A stretch of DNA of 64,000 nt, taken from the NCBI RefSeq assembly GCF_001659605.2, contig NC_035177.2, positions 31,140,136 to 31,204,135 on the forward strand, in the 5' to 3' direction. Within the stretch, counting starts at the first letter, position 1. Every line of letters starts with the position of its first letter. The DNA comes from Manihot esculenta (Eukaryota > Streptophyta > Magnoliopsida > Malpighiales > Euphorbiaceae). Of this stretch, positions 35,340 to 47,729 are shown in pieces. The position numbers and the translations under genes were made by a program. The notes under the pieces are model-generated. The model searched no databases. It had not been told where the DNA came from and saw only the letters and a list, made by a program, of their open reading frames with translations.

Positions 35340-36269
35340 CTGCTTTAAAAAAAAAAAAGCTAATAACATAAAACTTAAAAAGTGAGAAATAAACAGCAAT
35401 CAGTTTCCTAATTCCTATCCAGAATCCAAACATAACCTCAAATTTTCCTTTTAGTTGGTATGTTTTTCTTAAACTAATCTCTAATGAATATCAAGATAAA
35501 AATTTCTTACATTTTTATACATAGTAGATAGTTCTTGTCATATTCAGCATTTCAAATGTTTTAACTACCATTCCCAAATGTAACTGTAAATTCTAGAGGA
35601 AAAAAAAATTACAAATGCAACTACGCTTACAACTTCTGGTTTTGGTGTTCAATCATAGGTACATAAGTCTTCAAAGTCTGCAATAAAAATTGATAATTTA
35701 AAAGCTGTTAAATGTCAGTTTAAAAAGAAATGAAAATTTCCTATTTCATAAATAATACCCATTGCAGAAACAAATTGCAAATCAAAAAACAGCGAAGTAC
35801 TAAAGATGTTGATGCACTTTGATCTAGAATGATGGAAGCAGAAAAGCAATTCCAATAATCCACAGACAATGACGTCAGAGAAGGTGGAAGAAACCTCCCA
35901 AAAGCTAGATGGGCAGGATCAGTATCCAAATTCTAGCACAAGATGTACACTTGAATGCTTAATTAAATTCATTCTGAGTGAAGATAGACTATTGAGGCAG
36001 TAATTAAACCCCTAAAACCATATACTAAATTGATCACCTAAGAGACCGAGAAGAAATCAAATAAAAATTTGGTAAAGAAAGCAAAATCTCTAGGAGACCC
36101 ATCAATGGTAGACAAAAATTGAACAATAACTGAGAAGAAAATATAGACAATAGGCGAAGAAGAAGAGAGGAAGACCCAATCAATTGTCGTGTTAAAGCAA
36201 ATAAGGTCTTAGATTAAGCAAACTGAACTCAAGTTTCCTTTAATCGGGTTCTGGAAGTAATGGACGTAC
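35340..36269 (-). other. Inferred 930-bp 5'-UTR intron of DUF247 copy 2
   Basis: The minus-strand donor CATGAG|GTACGTCC at 36,269-36,270 and the acceptor TTTAAAGCAG|TTGAG, 10 nt before the ATG, define a plausible leader intron. The region has no coding signal. A leader exon would lie at about 36,270-36,370. Confidence 0.5.
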
Positions 36270-36399
36270 CTCATGCTCAGCTCAGGAAGCGAAAAGAAAC
36301 GCCTCTCTGCCTCAGAGCTTAGAGCAATTTGCTGTACAGTAATCAGTCTTCGCCTTGAAGAGCACAGAAAGGAATAAATCAACAGAGAATTACAAAAGG

Positions 36400-37551
36400 G
36401 TTAAATATTCAATTCCTTGAACTCAATTTAGCCTAAAAACAAAAAGTTTTGGACTGGATTTTTTTTATTTATTGATTAGTTCAACAAATAAATAAATTTA
36501 AAATTTTAATTCAATTTGTTATTTTTTATGCTAAATTATATTTAAATTGAAATTTCTAAATTAATTTAAATAAAAATTAAAAAAAAGTAGTCAAATCGAA
36601 CATTAGGTAGCCATCACTTAAGATGAATATGATCGAATTACTAGATGGGAATTCAAACTACAAATTCACTCACTTTTTGTACTCTAAAAATTGAAAAAAT
36701 ATCAATTATATTTTAACCTTCTATATATAAATATTGTAATAATAAATACTTTAAGCTGCAAAGTATAAATTCACATTACCCCTCTAAAATCTCTCTCTCT
36801 CAAATATAGGTCTCAAAGGATATTGTAGTCCTTGCACAAAATGTTTAAAGGAAAGCTTATGAAAGTGGTTGATCATATGCTGGTGTCTTGGAACTTCGTC
36901 GGAGGTTCATGGCATGGTGGGTTGTCAACCGAAAATGTCATCATCTGGATTCAGGTAATATGAATTGACTATTTTTTGTTACAATTCATGATTTACACTA
37001 TTTTTTTGTTGAATCTCACATTTCTTATTTAATATGAATAGAATTTATTGAATTTTACAACATTTCTTATTTAATATGAATAGAATTTATTGAATTTTAC
37101 ATCAATTGTGGTAAGGAGTAAAAAAGGATAAAGTGCCTCTTATATGAGCTATAAATATTTATTCTCTTTAAATTAGCTTTTTAGAGTAAATTAGATCTGA
37201 TACAAATTTAATATAGTATTAGGACCTCCTATAAATATGTCAGGCACCGAAAATCCTATAAATATATTATACACCGATGACAATAAAATTTTAAATGCGA
37301 GAGGCGTGTTAAATCCTATATCGATTGTGAAAAGGGATTGTATAGGCTATAAATACTCCTCCCTTATTTACTTTGAATCAAAAGTCTCTTAATTACTTTG
37401 AATCAAAAGTCTCTTAATTACTTTGAATTAACTTTTGAATTGAGTTAAATCTGACACAAATTTAACATATTAATTTTATGTGAAAAAAATCCATCCAATT
37501 GTAATATTAGTCCATCTGAACCAATTATATAAGCCTAAACATAGGGAGATG
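36400..37551. repeat. Repeat-rich spacer between DUF247 copies 2 and 3
   Basis: Several direct repeats are visible. A 42-bp unit (ACATTTCTTATTTAATATGA...) occurs twice in tandem at about 37,018-37,101. A 25-bp unit starting TTACTTTGAATCAAAAGTCT is repeated 2.5 times from 37,368. A longer diverged pair is 37,097-37,219 versus 37,312-37,466; both contain ATCRATTGTG, then GCTATAAATA, then a RATCTGAYACAAATTTAA block. The GCTATAAATA boxes suggest duplicated LTR or promoter debris. Confidence 0.6.
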
Positions 37552-38844
37552 CTACTTAATTATGGTAAACAAGGTCTGCAAAACGGTGAGAATAAGGAAG
37601 GTAGCAGCCACAATTTGAGAAGCAATAGCCCATGGTGTTCCAAAATAATTCCTCATAAACATAGCTCGCCATCTGGGCCACCTCCGGTGGCAGTACTCGT
37701 TCACTTTTTCGCAGAGATCCAAGTAATAGTACTGCTTCACATAGGCATCATGGTAAAGCTTGTTGAAGAACTGGGTTGCATCCTCTGGATTCAACCAATT
37801 ATCAATGATCCCATTATCTGTGAGTATGTCCATGTCCCTGGCTGTGTTGATGAGGTTGTCTAGGAGTATGGCATATGAGGTGATTCTAGTTGATAATTTT
37901 GGACAACACTGCTCATAGCTAATCAGGTTTCGAATGATAACTTCTGTTGTCTCCTGAATTAGCAGTGATGGGATTTCCAGCACACCGCCAGTGAATTTTA
38001 TATCGAGGATGCTTTTTGCCTCTCCCTTTCTGAATTTGATGCCTGCGTCTACAAGATTTGTTGCAGAAGGAATAGGTTGCCATCCAAGCGTTCTATCTTC
38101 AGCTTTTCCAGAGGACAAAACCAGCCAATTTCTTAGGAGGTCAAGTATATGCTTTTGTTCATGGAAAGGTTGAACTATTGGAGGTGGTGTGAATGAAAAA
38201 ATGTTGTGGAAGAATTTAAGGGCAAGCTGAGTAAGAGGCTTGCTTCCAGATTCCCTGGTCATGTTGAACAATTTTTCAAGCACAAACCAAGGTATTTGGT
38301 TTTCTAGCAAGATCAAGTCATGATATAGATACTGAAGCATACAAGACATGGTAAAAATTGGGTCATCATCTTCCCTAAGGATCTCATTATCATCCTTTCG
38401 AAACAGTTCGATGATGAAGCAACCATCGAGTACCAAAATTTTGACGAACTCATCAGGTTTGACATCTACAGGTCCAGCATAGCATGCACGAGCATCTTCC
38501 TCAATTTCCCAGATAGCTTTGATGAACTCCTTCAACATCTTCTCACTGCAGGGTGCTTTGGAGAGGAGGCCATGGAGATACTTGAGCTTAACTTTCTCTG
38601 TAGGTTTTAGCTTTGGTTTGTGATGGTACCAGGGACCAATTGAAAATGCATTGGGGACATACGCCTTTTCATTGTGCCTTTGGAGTATGTGAGGGATTTT
38701 GAAGATGCAGCATTTTTCAGACATTGATAAATTTTGAGACATCATCTCTTTGAAGGAAGAGGCCAGTGAATCAACATTAATTGAGATGTGATTCCCTCCT
38801 GTTGAAGAGGAGGTGATATCATGATATTTTCCACCCTCTCCCAT
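37552..38844 (-). CDS. DUF247 (UPF0481) protein, copy 3
   Basis: Single coding exon, 430 residues, starting MGEGGKYHDITSSS. I chose this ATG over an upstream in-frame one at 38,970 because a TTCTCAACAG acceptor sits 5 nt before it, which places the upstream residues in a leader intron. Blocks present: CCIFKIPHIL, NEKAYVPNAFSIGPWYH, KLKYLHGLLSKA, VLDGCFIIELFRKD, DDPIFTMSCMLQYLYHDLILLENQIPWFVL, HILDLLRNWLVL, ILDIKFTGGVLEIPSL, ISYEQC, and a C-terminal membrane helix after YFGTPWAIASQIVAA. It is close to copy 1, so these two are probably the most recent duplicates. Confidence 0.92.
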   Translation of the reverse strand: MGEGGKYHDITSSSTGGNHISINVDSLASSFKEMMSQNLSMSEKCCIFKIPHILQRHNEKAYVPNAFSIGPWYHHKPKLKPTEKVKLKYLHGLLSKAPCSEKMLKEFIKAIWEIEEDARACYAGPVDVKPDEFVKILVLDGCFIIELFRKDDNEILREDDDPIFTMSCMLQYLYHDLILLENQIPWFVLEKLFNMTRESGSKPLTQLALKFFHNIFSFTPPPIVQPFHEQKHILDLLRNWLVLSSGKAEDRTLGWQPIPSATNLVDAGIKFRKGEAKSILDIKFTGGVLEIPSLLIQETTEVIIRNLISYEQCCPKLSTRITSYAILLDNLINTARDMDILTDNGIIDNWLNPEDATQFFNKLYHDAYVKQYYYLDLCEKVNEYCHRRWPRWRAMFMRNYFGTPWAIASQIVAATFLILTVLQTLFTIIK

Positions 38845-38849
38845 CAAAC

Positions 38850-39192
38850 CTGTTGAGAAGGAAAGGAATGATAGAGCACAATATAAATATATCTTATTTG
38901 ATAAATAATTATGTGTGAAAAATATTGGGTTCAACTTATAAACAGTCATAGATTTTGATATGCATAACACTACTCCAGCAGCTAATCAAAGATGGAGGCA
39001 TTACCTTCATTACATTATCTAACTGCAATTGCAAGTTCTTGTCGCCTTACCCAAGGGCCAAGGCCCTAGCCCCTAGCACATCATTAAGCATAGAGACTAT
39101 TCATTATGCATGGAAGAGGAAGCAACGTATGCAGCAGAAAATAGCTAGTTGACGACCTTGAGGCAATTAACAGAGAAAGTTTGAAGACGTAC
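38850..39192 (-). other. Inferred 5'-UTR intron of DUF247 copy 3
   Basis: The acceptor CTCAACAG at 38,850-38,857 and a GATTG|GTACGTC donor at 39,192-39,193 on the minus strand fit a leader intron of about 340 bp. Confidence 0.45.
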
Positions 39193-39193
39193 C

Positions 39194-42100
39194 AATCAAT
39201 GACATCAAGTTTTACTAGACATCAAATGATTCCTTTGTGGAGAGAAGCCTTGAAGGGAAGCTTGCTTCAATGCAAAATGGCTACTGATTGTCCTCGACTT
39301 ATTGGGTAATGCAATGGGACATGGCGTCGAAGTTCAATATATTAGCACAATCTGATAAAAGTAGGTAATAAAAAATAAGAAAGAATGCAAATGGCTGTTA
39401 GTACCAATTGGAAATAAGAGCAAGTCTTTTGTGTAAATTATCATTTTGTTAAATATCATATTCTTTACTTTGGTCGTCATTTCACCTTTCCTTGAAACGC
39501 AGATTTCACGAGAATTTATCCTTTGCTTGCAGAAAAAAAGAAAGAACTCATGTTCTACGCTTCTTTTGGTTCAATTGTTTAATCAGTTGCAACCATTACG
39601 ATATAAGGACCTCTTTATTTTCAATTTTTTAATTATATAACCCTCTTTCTCTGAAAGGGAAAGGAAGAACTCATACGTTTCAAATACAATATTTTTTGAA
39701 TTTTATTGAAAGAAAAACATAAATAGTACTCATTAGCTAGCATTCTTACTGCCTTTGAGTCATAAATTGTTGGACTGCGATCTTGGAGAGTTCATGTATC
39801 AAAACCTGATGATCGTAGCTAAGGCTGCTTCCTGCTTGAGCATAAAATCCTGACCGTGCAACTATTGCTAAGCGGCCATTTTTAATTTCTTTCACCAACA
39901 GACATGTTCAGTGAACGAGTATTTGTGAAAAAACAGAGGACATGCTCTGATAACTCGAATCAGAGAACCAAGGGCAGCAAGCATAGCCAACGAGCATGAA
40001 GGATTTTGAAGCTACACAATATGGAAATCAAATTCATAATTTGTAAATTCAGTCATTGAGATTTAAGAAAGGAAAAGGGAAATTCTCATTTGATCTTATT
40101 ATAAATCCTCCAAAGATAAGACGGGATCTAATCCCTATTTCATGACAGCAGAAATCAAAACAAATCCAAATCTGCTAACCGTAAATTACCTCCTTTACGG
40201 AAGAATCCTGGATTTGCAACTTTCTCCCACTCCTCCATTGCATGCTGAAGTGACTCGCCTAGGGGGAATTGAAGAGGAAAAACGGAGGACACCAAATGAA
40301 GAACGAGAGCAGAAGCATAGTTTTAATAGTGTGTCGTTCTCAGCTCAAGATTGTCTTTAGAACTGGTATGGTTCCATCGATGAAGTGTAATTTGTGTTTG
40401 GAGAGAAGAGCCATTTTCATGGATCTTAAGTAGTTAAGAGCATTCGATGCAAACAGAATTTAACAAACAATAATCAGAAATGAAAAGGATTTTTCAGGTC
40501 TTGTGGGTTTGCGATTGTTTTGACAATTAGATTCCCTTTCTTTTGGAGAAAATATTCTTCACAAAAAATTTTCATATTTTCTGCAGATTGAAATACTAAA
40601 AAAATTAGTTAAATGGAAAATGTTTTATTAGTCAAAAATAAAATTTTAAGTTATAACTTTCCTTATTTTGAAAAAAAAAAGTCATCTCCTATATTTTAAC
40701 AATTTTATTAATAAATTTATACATAAATTTGTTTGTATATTTTATTTTTAAAATTAAAATTAAATAACAAAAAATAATTTTGTTAATATTTTTTTATTTT
40801 TCATAAGAAAATATTTTTAACATAAATTATTTTTAAAAAATAAATAAAGCTTTAATATTTATAAAAGTATGTAGATATATTGAAATTTATTTATATAAAT
40901 AATTAATTAAATATAAAATATATTTATTTTCGTCTATATATCTTTTAAAATCTATTATTTAATCTTTACATTAGAAAAAATTATAAATTAGTTCATACCA
41001 TTAAAATTATAATTAAATTGCTGTTAATTTTTATGAAAATGATCAAAATGACTTTTAAATAAAAAAACTCAACTAAATACTAATTTTCACTTCTAAATTT
41101 GTGCATCTCACTGTCTCTCCTTCTCGATCTTCTTCTTCTTACTCTCGGTCTCGCCTTTCTCCTGGATCTCATTGTCATTACCATCATCACTGGTACTGTT
41201 TTGTCTCGCCTTTACTCTAGATCTCGCCGTCATCGCGGTGATCTCACTGTAATAAGCTCTCAATTTCGATCTCGCCTTTGCTGTGGTTGAATTTGTGACA
41301 ACTCTTCCAGCAATAATTTTGTATTTGTAATTATAATTGTAATTAGTTGTTTTATTTTTAAAATGGAAGAATTTATATTGAATTTTGAGTGATTTTCCTA
41401 TTGATTTGGCCATAGAATTAGGGAAGAAGGGAAAGGGATAAAGAATGCATGTTATATCTTTAATTTCAGTTATTTGAATCAAACCAAATTAAATTAATTT
41501 AATTTGATTCGATTTGGTTATTCTCTAATTTCCATTCGATTTTGGTTGTAAATTTGTATGATTCTAATTTTTCATTTTTTGATTTCGGTTCATAACTAAA
41601 TCAACGGAACATTAACTTATAATTATACCATTTTTTAATTTAATTTAATTTTCAATATTCTTAAACTATAAGAGTTTATTTGTAAATATTTATAATACTT
41701 AAAAATTAATTTATAAAAATATAAGAGTTTTTGATAAATAACTACAACATTAAAAAATCAATTCATATAAAATATGAAACTTATTTCTAAATATTATAAT
41801 TATTTAGGGATTAATTCATAAAATTAAAATAACTTATTTCAAAATATACTATAGGAATTCAATCATAAAATACAAGGATTATTTAAAAATAATTAAATAT
41901 ATAGGAGTTGATTTTGAGATTTTACTCTAAATATTTATAAAATACAGAAATCAATTTAAAAAAATATATATGAACTTTATTATAGATTCAATTAAATCTC
42001 AAGAAGTATATTGTTTGAGATTAAAAATATATATTAAGGATAGTTTGATTATTTTTATTAAAATAAATGGGAGGTTAATGGAGAATTTGATAGTAGGGAC

Positions 42101-43963
42101 TAAATTATAATTTTTTAAAATGTTAAGGATTAAATTATAGAATTTTTAAAATATGAGGTAAAATAGGCATTTCATTAAATTAGAAGGACTAAACTGTAAT
42201 TTATCCATTTTTATATAATTTTATTTAAAAATTTTATAGAAATATTAATTTTTATATGAAAATTAATAATAAAATTATGTTTTTATAGATTATTAATTTT
42301 TTAGAATAAATGTGGATTATCAATTAAAATATATAAAATCAAATAAATTTGGTAACAGTAATAATAATTAAATTTAGAATAAATTAAAAATATTTAAAAA
42401 TATTAATCAAATTCGAATTAGGGTATGATGATTTTTATAAATATTTTATTCATCACCATTTTAGAAAATTAAAAGTTTTGATTTTTTTAATTGATTAAGA
42501 CACTAGCAAAAGGTAACAACAATATATTTTAAAGTATAATGGTTGATTTAAAATTTAAGTGGACTCAATTGATATTAAAATTTATTTAAAATTGGAATTG
42601 ATCTTGGAATGTAATTAACCAGTTAAGATTATATTATCCAAACATTTATTTCATATATAAATTTAATATAGATATAAAAAATTAAGCAAGCAACTAAAAG
42701 TTTTAGGATGAGCATTAATCTTTCTGAATTGAAGTCATGAACTGAAGTCATGTGTTGATTTTAATCAATAAAATAAATATTTGTTGATAATATTTTTCTT
42801 TTTAGTGGATTAATATAGAAATAAAAAAAATATTATTGAAATTAAAAATTATTAGTTTTTTCCTATATTTTTTACAAATAAATAATAAAATATAGTATAT
42901 TAGTTATTTTATTTATTTTCCAAACTAAAGAGAAAATAAATAGTTTATTATTATTATTATATATTAATATTTTCCTTCCCAATTTTTTCTTATTTATTTT
43001 TGAAAATAATTTACTCTTACATTTTTATTTAAGAGGCAAATAATTCAATTCAAATTTTTTACCAATTAAATTCATATATTTTTATTAATAATTAAATAGT
43101 TTTGACATAATATAATATTTTTTTATAATTATAAATATTAAAAATTTAATATTTTAATTAATATAAAAATTAAAAAATATAGAAATAGTAAATAATTTTT
43201 AAAGTTATAAAAATGAAATTTTATTGTATATAAAAAATGTTATAATTAAAAAAATTAATATTTTATTATTAAAAATAATATTATATTAATAATGTTTTAT
43301 TTACCTCTTAAATAAAAATATAAAAATTAATTAAAAAAATATAATTTCACTTTATTTAACTGAAAAAACATAAATATTTAATTGGACTGGTATTATTTTA
43401 TTTTTTCGTCAGTTCAGTATTCAAATAATAATTGGAAATAGGGACGATAGCCAATATCCATATGGCATCGGTTCATTGGACAACTAGTACAGCAGTGGAC
43501 AGTAGTTAACGGGTTTGGGAATTATCTACGTGGCAAAATATTACGCTGATTTTACGTAAAGCGTGTGGCGTATGTGGTTACAAAATAAAAAAAGCTTTGA
43601 CCAAAATTCTTACATCAACGTGTCATGTTCCAAATCGAGCAACCGTGAAACCCCCACGTCTTGTGGACGCCTCGAACCCTTTTTAATTTGTCAGAGAGCG
43701 ATAATCCCATGAAACAAGGTGTACAATATCATTCGCTAACGTCCAATTAGCACAGTCCTAACTAATGTGACAGCCAATCAAACTCTTTAAAACCGCTTAG
43801 GATCCTACTTCAGTAGTAGCATTAGCGTAATTTTGAAGCTTAATCAGTGGCATGATCGCGCTCCTTCCCTCTAATAAAACCTCACATTTGCCTTTTCCAC
43901 TGTAGAAGGCTAGTGACTCTCTTTCCATCGCTAAGCGATTCTCTTCTCTTTGTCGCCGCCACC
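39194..43963. other. Long AT-rich spacer before the adenylate kinase gene
   Basis: It begins with the promoter of DUF247 copy 3 and ends with the adenylate kinase promoter (from about 43,440, clearly less AT-rich). A minus-strand scrap at about 40,370-40,425 reads MALLSKHKLHFIDGTIP, the start motif of copia-type gag, and is a transposon remnant. A region near 41,100-41,290 repeats a TCTCGCC motif and is not convincing as a gene. The rest is AT-rich drift. Confidence 0.55.
40370..40425 (-). pseudogene. Copia-type gag scrap
   Basis: The minus strand encodes MALLSKHKLHFIDGTIP, matching the W-x-L-x-A-K-N-K-L-G-F-[IV]-D-G-[TS] block near the N-terminus of plant Ty1/copia gag. It stops soon after. 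Only a few dozen bases are recognisable. Confidence 0.45.
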
Positions 43964-45385
43964 ATGGCCGGACTGAGCCAACTGGGATTAGCCACAGGGT
44001 CCCCAGCTCTCCGCCGTCTCGGAATGCTTGCTAGCACCCGTGCCTACGGATCGGCGGCTGCGGTTCAATACGACTACGATTTCTACTACGACGACGATCA
44101 TTCGGAGGCAGAACGAAGCAGAAAGTTGAATCGGGATTCGCGGATGCCGGAGCCAAGGCTAGACTCTGCTGCGGCGTCGGACTGGGGGAGAGGAGTGCAG
44201 TGGGTATTGATAGGGGATCCAGGAGCTCAAAAGCACGTTTACGCAGAAAAGCTTTCGAAACTTCTACAAGTTCCTCATATTTCCATGGGTAACCTGCTTC
44301 GGCAAGAGCTTAACCCTAACTCTTCTCTCTACAAACAGGTGCCTTTTTTGTTACCGTTTGCACTTCAAATCATGAATTTTATGTTGTTTAATTGATAGAA
44401 TTTGAACATTTGAAGATTGAAGCGCATGCAGAATCGATTCATATGGTTCAATATTAGTTTAAATTTGGGCAAATTAATGTGAATTTTTTTATTTTTTTTC
44501 AATTACCAATTTAGATAGCAAGTGCGGTGAATGAAGGTAAGCTAGTACCTGAGGAAGTAATTTTTGGGTTGTTGTCCAAGAGGCTTGAAGAAGGTTACTG
44601 CAGAGGTGAAACTGGCTTCATTTTGGATGGCATTCCACGAACAAGGATTCAAGCTGTATGTCTCAAAGCTTTCTGGTTTGCATATGCATTTCTTTGTACC
44701 TCTTCAATGAATATAGATTTGTATAGCATGATCATTAAAATTGGAACGGTAGTAAAGCTCAGTAGTTGAACTGCACTGATGTTTTCTGTACATTAGTAAC
44801 ACTGTTTGATCTTTTGGCAGGAAATTCTTGATGAAATTGCTGATATCGATCTAGTTGTGAACTTTAAACGTACTGAAGATAACTTGGTGAAGAGGGATTT
44901 TCTTACCGTAGGAAACTCTATGTCCTCTGTTAATGATGGTGGAAGTGCCTTGAAGGAAAAGTTCCGGATATATGCAGAACAGGTGTTCTATATTGTCTTA
45001 TTTTGTAGTGTAATGCTTGTTTGTGACATCCCTCAGTTCCTTTTTAATTTATTTTCTTGGATTGGGATTGTGGGTGAGATGAATTGTGCCATTTGAAAGA
45101 ATAGCCACTTCAGCGTCTGCATTGTGTTTACTGCAATTTATTATTAAAGTTGAAGCTCACTAGTTAATATTTAATGAAGAAGGGTGAATGAAATGTGAAT
45201 TTTTTCTGATAAGGTAATTTGCTTCTCTTCAGGGGAAGGCATTGGAAGATTACTACAGGAAGCAAAAGAAACTGGTGGACTTTCAAGTAGCGGGTGCACC
45301 TGGAGAAACCTGGCAAGGCTTGTTGGCAGCATTACACCTCAAGCATTTGGGTGCTGTTAATTCTTCACAGAAACTGGCTGCTTGA
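43964..45385 (+). CDS. Adenylate kinase 7-like, mitochondrial, with altered P-loop
   Basis: Four exons, 43964-44338, 44515-44655, 44821-44982 and 45233-45385, give 276 residues. The ATG lies in a strong context (CCGCCACCATGG); an in-frame ATG at 43,913 is less likely. The N-terminus is Arg/Ser/Ala-rich (targeting peptide), followed by an acidic Tyr/Asp stretch. The adenylate kinase fold shows as VLIGDPGAQKHVY (P-loop, 82-93), HISMGNLLRQEL, GKLVPEEVIFGLLSKRLEE, GFILDGIPRTRIQA and LVVNFKRTEDNLVKR. The P-loop keeps GxPGxxK but replaces the usual Gly-Thr/Ser with His-Val, and the LID segment is poorly conserved. This matches the plant-specific adenylate kinase 7 branch (Arabidopsis At3g01820), so true kinase activity is doubtful. 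Frames agree across all introns (phase 0). Confidence 0.88.
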
Positions 45386-47729
45386 GATGTTTTGCCTTTT
45401 TAACTGGTGCATATCTGCCTTAGTCTCAATCCACATGGAGGTGTATTAAGTAAACATGTATAACATGGAACAATGAGTTGAGTCTATTGTCGAGTTGATT
45501 TTGAGTCTTTTGGTCTTTTACGAGTTTTAGGTTAGTGCAGTTTTGAGGCGGTATTTCTAAGGTGATTTTGGCGAAGAGATAAAAAGACAAAGAAACACTG
45601 ACATGTAAAGACTCTTATACAACACATGCTTGTTATGTTTCCACCAATCATTTCCTTTTTTTTTTTCCCCTTTTTGTTGCTTTATGGCTTATATTTTTGC
45701 ATTTCAGTCCTTTTATTGCATTGAACAGATTTTAGATTATGGATTTGTTATCTGTGTTTCCCTCCATGATCCTTGCCTTTTAGGCATTTTCAATACTAGT
45801 TGTAAATAAGTTGAAAGCGGAGTTTAAAATTTGATCGACAAAAATTGAATAAAATTTTAATATTTTTTAAAAATTTGATTAATTATGCTAAAATTTGAAA
45901 TTTTAGATTATAATGTTAAAAACAGGGAAAATTTTCACATGGCCTTTTTATTTTTATGCTTTGAAGCAAAAACCAGCTATAATGAGGCATTCGAAATTAG
46001 CGTAATGATTTGATTTATATGGAAGCAAGAAATACAAGGACATCAAAGGAAATTGCTCCTCAGAAATTTTTAAAATTTATCAGAAAATTTTCATTGTTTG
46101 AAACATGCAAGAAAAATACTTATAATTCTAAAAAATTGATATATAATTTGAGGCCTGTTTTGGCTGAATGGAAAGCTAGTAATATTTTATTAAATCTGAA
46201 TTCATTTAAACTTACATAAAAAATTGAAATTAATTCAAAAAATCAAAATTAACTTATCTAAGACCAAGAAATGATACAATGACATTTAATTTTCTTTTTT
46301 CAAATAAATTTAAAGTTTGTTTTTTCAATGTGTTTCTTTTGTTTAAAAGCCAAGGGAGATTTCAGATTTCATAAATAAAAATAAAGGTAAATTATATTTT
46401 AATATTGAATCTTAATATAATTAATGAATTAATTTTTATATTTTTAAAATTTAACCTTTAAATTTTTTTCGATTGGTTAAATAAAAAAATAAATATTTCA
46501 AATGCTTAAAATATCATCTTGAACACTGATGTTCTAAGATTCATAAAATAGAATAGGATTTACGGTGTGAGTGTAAGTTTACTTACAAATATTACGTCTT
46601 TCATTTATATATATTTTTTTCTTATTCTCTAGTGATGCATAATCGCCATCCTATTATAATACGATTTGTCCCTGTCATTCAGATCCGTACGTACGAAATA
46701 ATTTTATTCATTATAAATATTGGTGCAAAACTAGTAAATAGTTAAATTTTTTTGAAAGTATAATTTTTTTTAAAATATTTTTTATAAAAATTTATAATCT
46801 ATTTAAAAGTTAGTTATTATCACTTAAAAATAATTGAAATTATAAATATTTTCGGAAAGTTTTAAAGTCAAGTATTAAAGTTTTGAAATTGTAAATATTA
46901 AAATATTTTAATTAATGAAAATTAAAGAATAAAAATATTAAAAATTAGTTAAATGCTATATTATAAATAAAAATTAATAAAGATTTAAATATTTTTTTAA
47001 AATAAAAAATGAAGAATTAAAATATTTAAATTATAATAAATAAAAATTAATTAATCAGAAATTTAATTATATGATTTTAAAATATAGAAATTAATTAATT
47101 AATTATATTAAAATTTAATGATATAAGTGTATTTTATCTATTTAAAAATATAATAAAAATATTTCTAATACGTTTTAAAGATAAAAATGAATAGAGAAGT
47201 TTTAATTTAAATGGATTGATTATATAAATATATTTAAATGTTTTATTGAGAATTAATTTATTAATTATATTAAAATTTAAAATTTAAAATATAATTTTTC
47301 TGAAAATAATAAACCAACCACAGAAAAGATTTCAAAATTCCTAAAACCCTAATTTCAAAAGTGAGATTTTTAAGATTTTAAAATCTACACCACCTTTTTT
47401 CTTTGATTTGCAAACTTAGCTGCCATATTTATTGAAAAATCCATTAGGATACTTCTTTAAAAAAAAAATCTAATCTAATCTGCCAAAACATCACCATACA
47501 TCATAAATCTTTACCTTCCCCAGACTGTTGTGTGGGCAAAGGGTGAAAGTCTCTGGTTTAGCACAATAAGCCCCGCTGTTTCTCTGTGAGTGAACTGCAA
47601 AGAGGGCTTTTTTTTTTTCTGCAATTTTCCCACTAGGGTTTCGTTTCCAGTTGCAAAGCTCGCAATAGTCGGCCTCTCATATCCTGTAATTTTATATTGC
47701 TAAAACCCCTGCCTTCTATTTTCCAATCA
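45386..47729. other. Spacer between adenylate kinase and mTERF genes
   Basis: It starts with the kinase 3' UTR. From about 45,830 to 47,330 it is AT-rich with no coding signal. The short mTERF promoter and leader follow. Confidence 0.6.

Noticed and set aside
38845..38970. Longer N-terminus for DUF247 copy 3
   Set aside because: The extra residues do not resemble the family, and a strong 3' splice site lies just before the chosen ATG.
41099..41482. Open frames on both strands around 41.1-41.5 kb
   Set aside because: Driven by a repeated TCTCGCC/CTT-rich tract; no conserved domain or start context.
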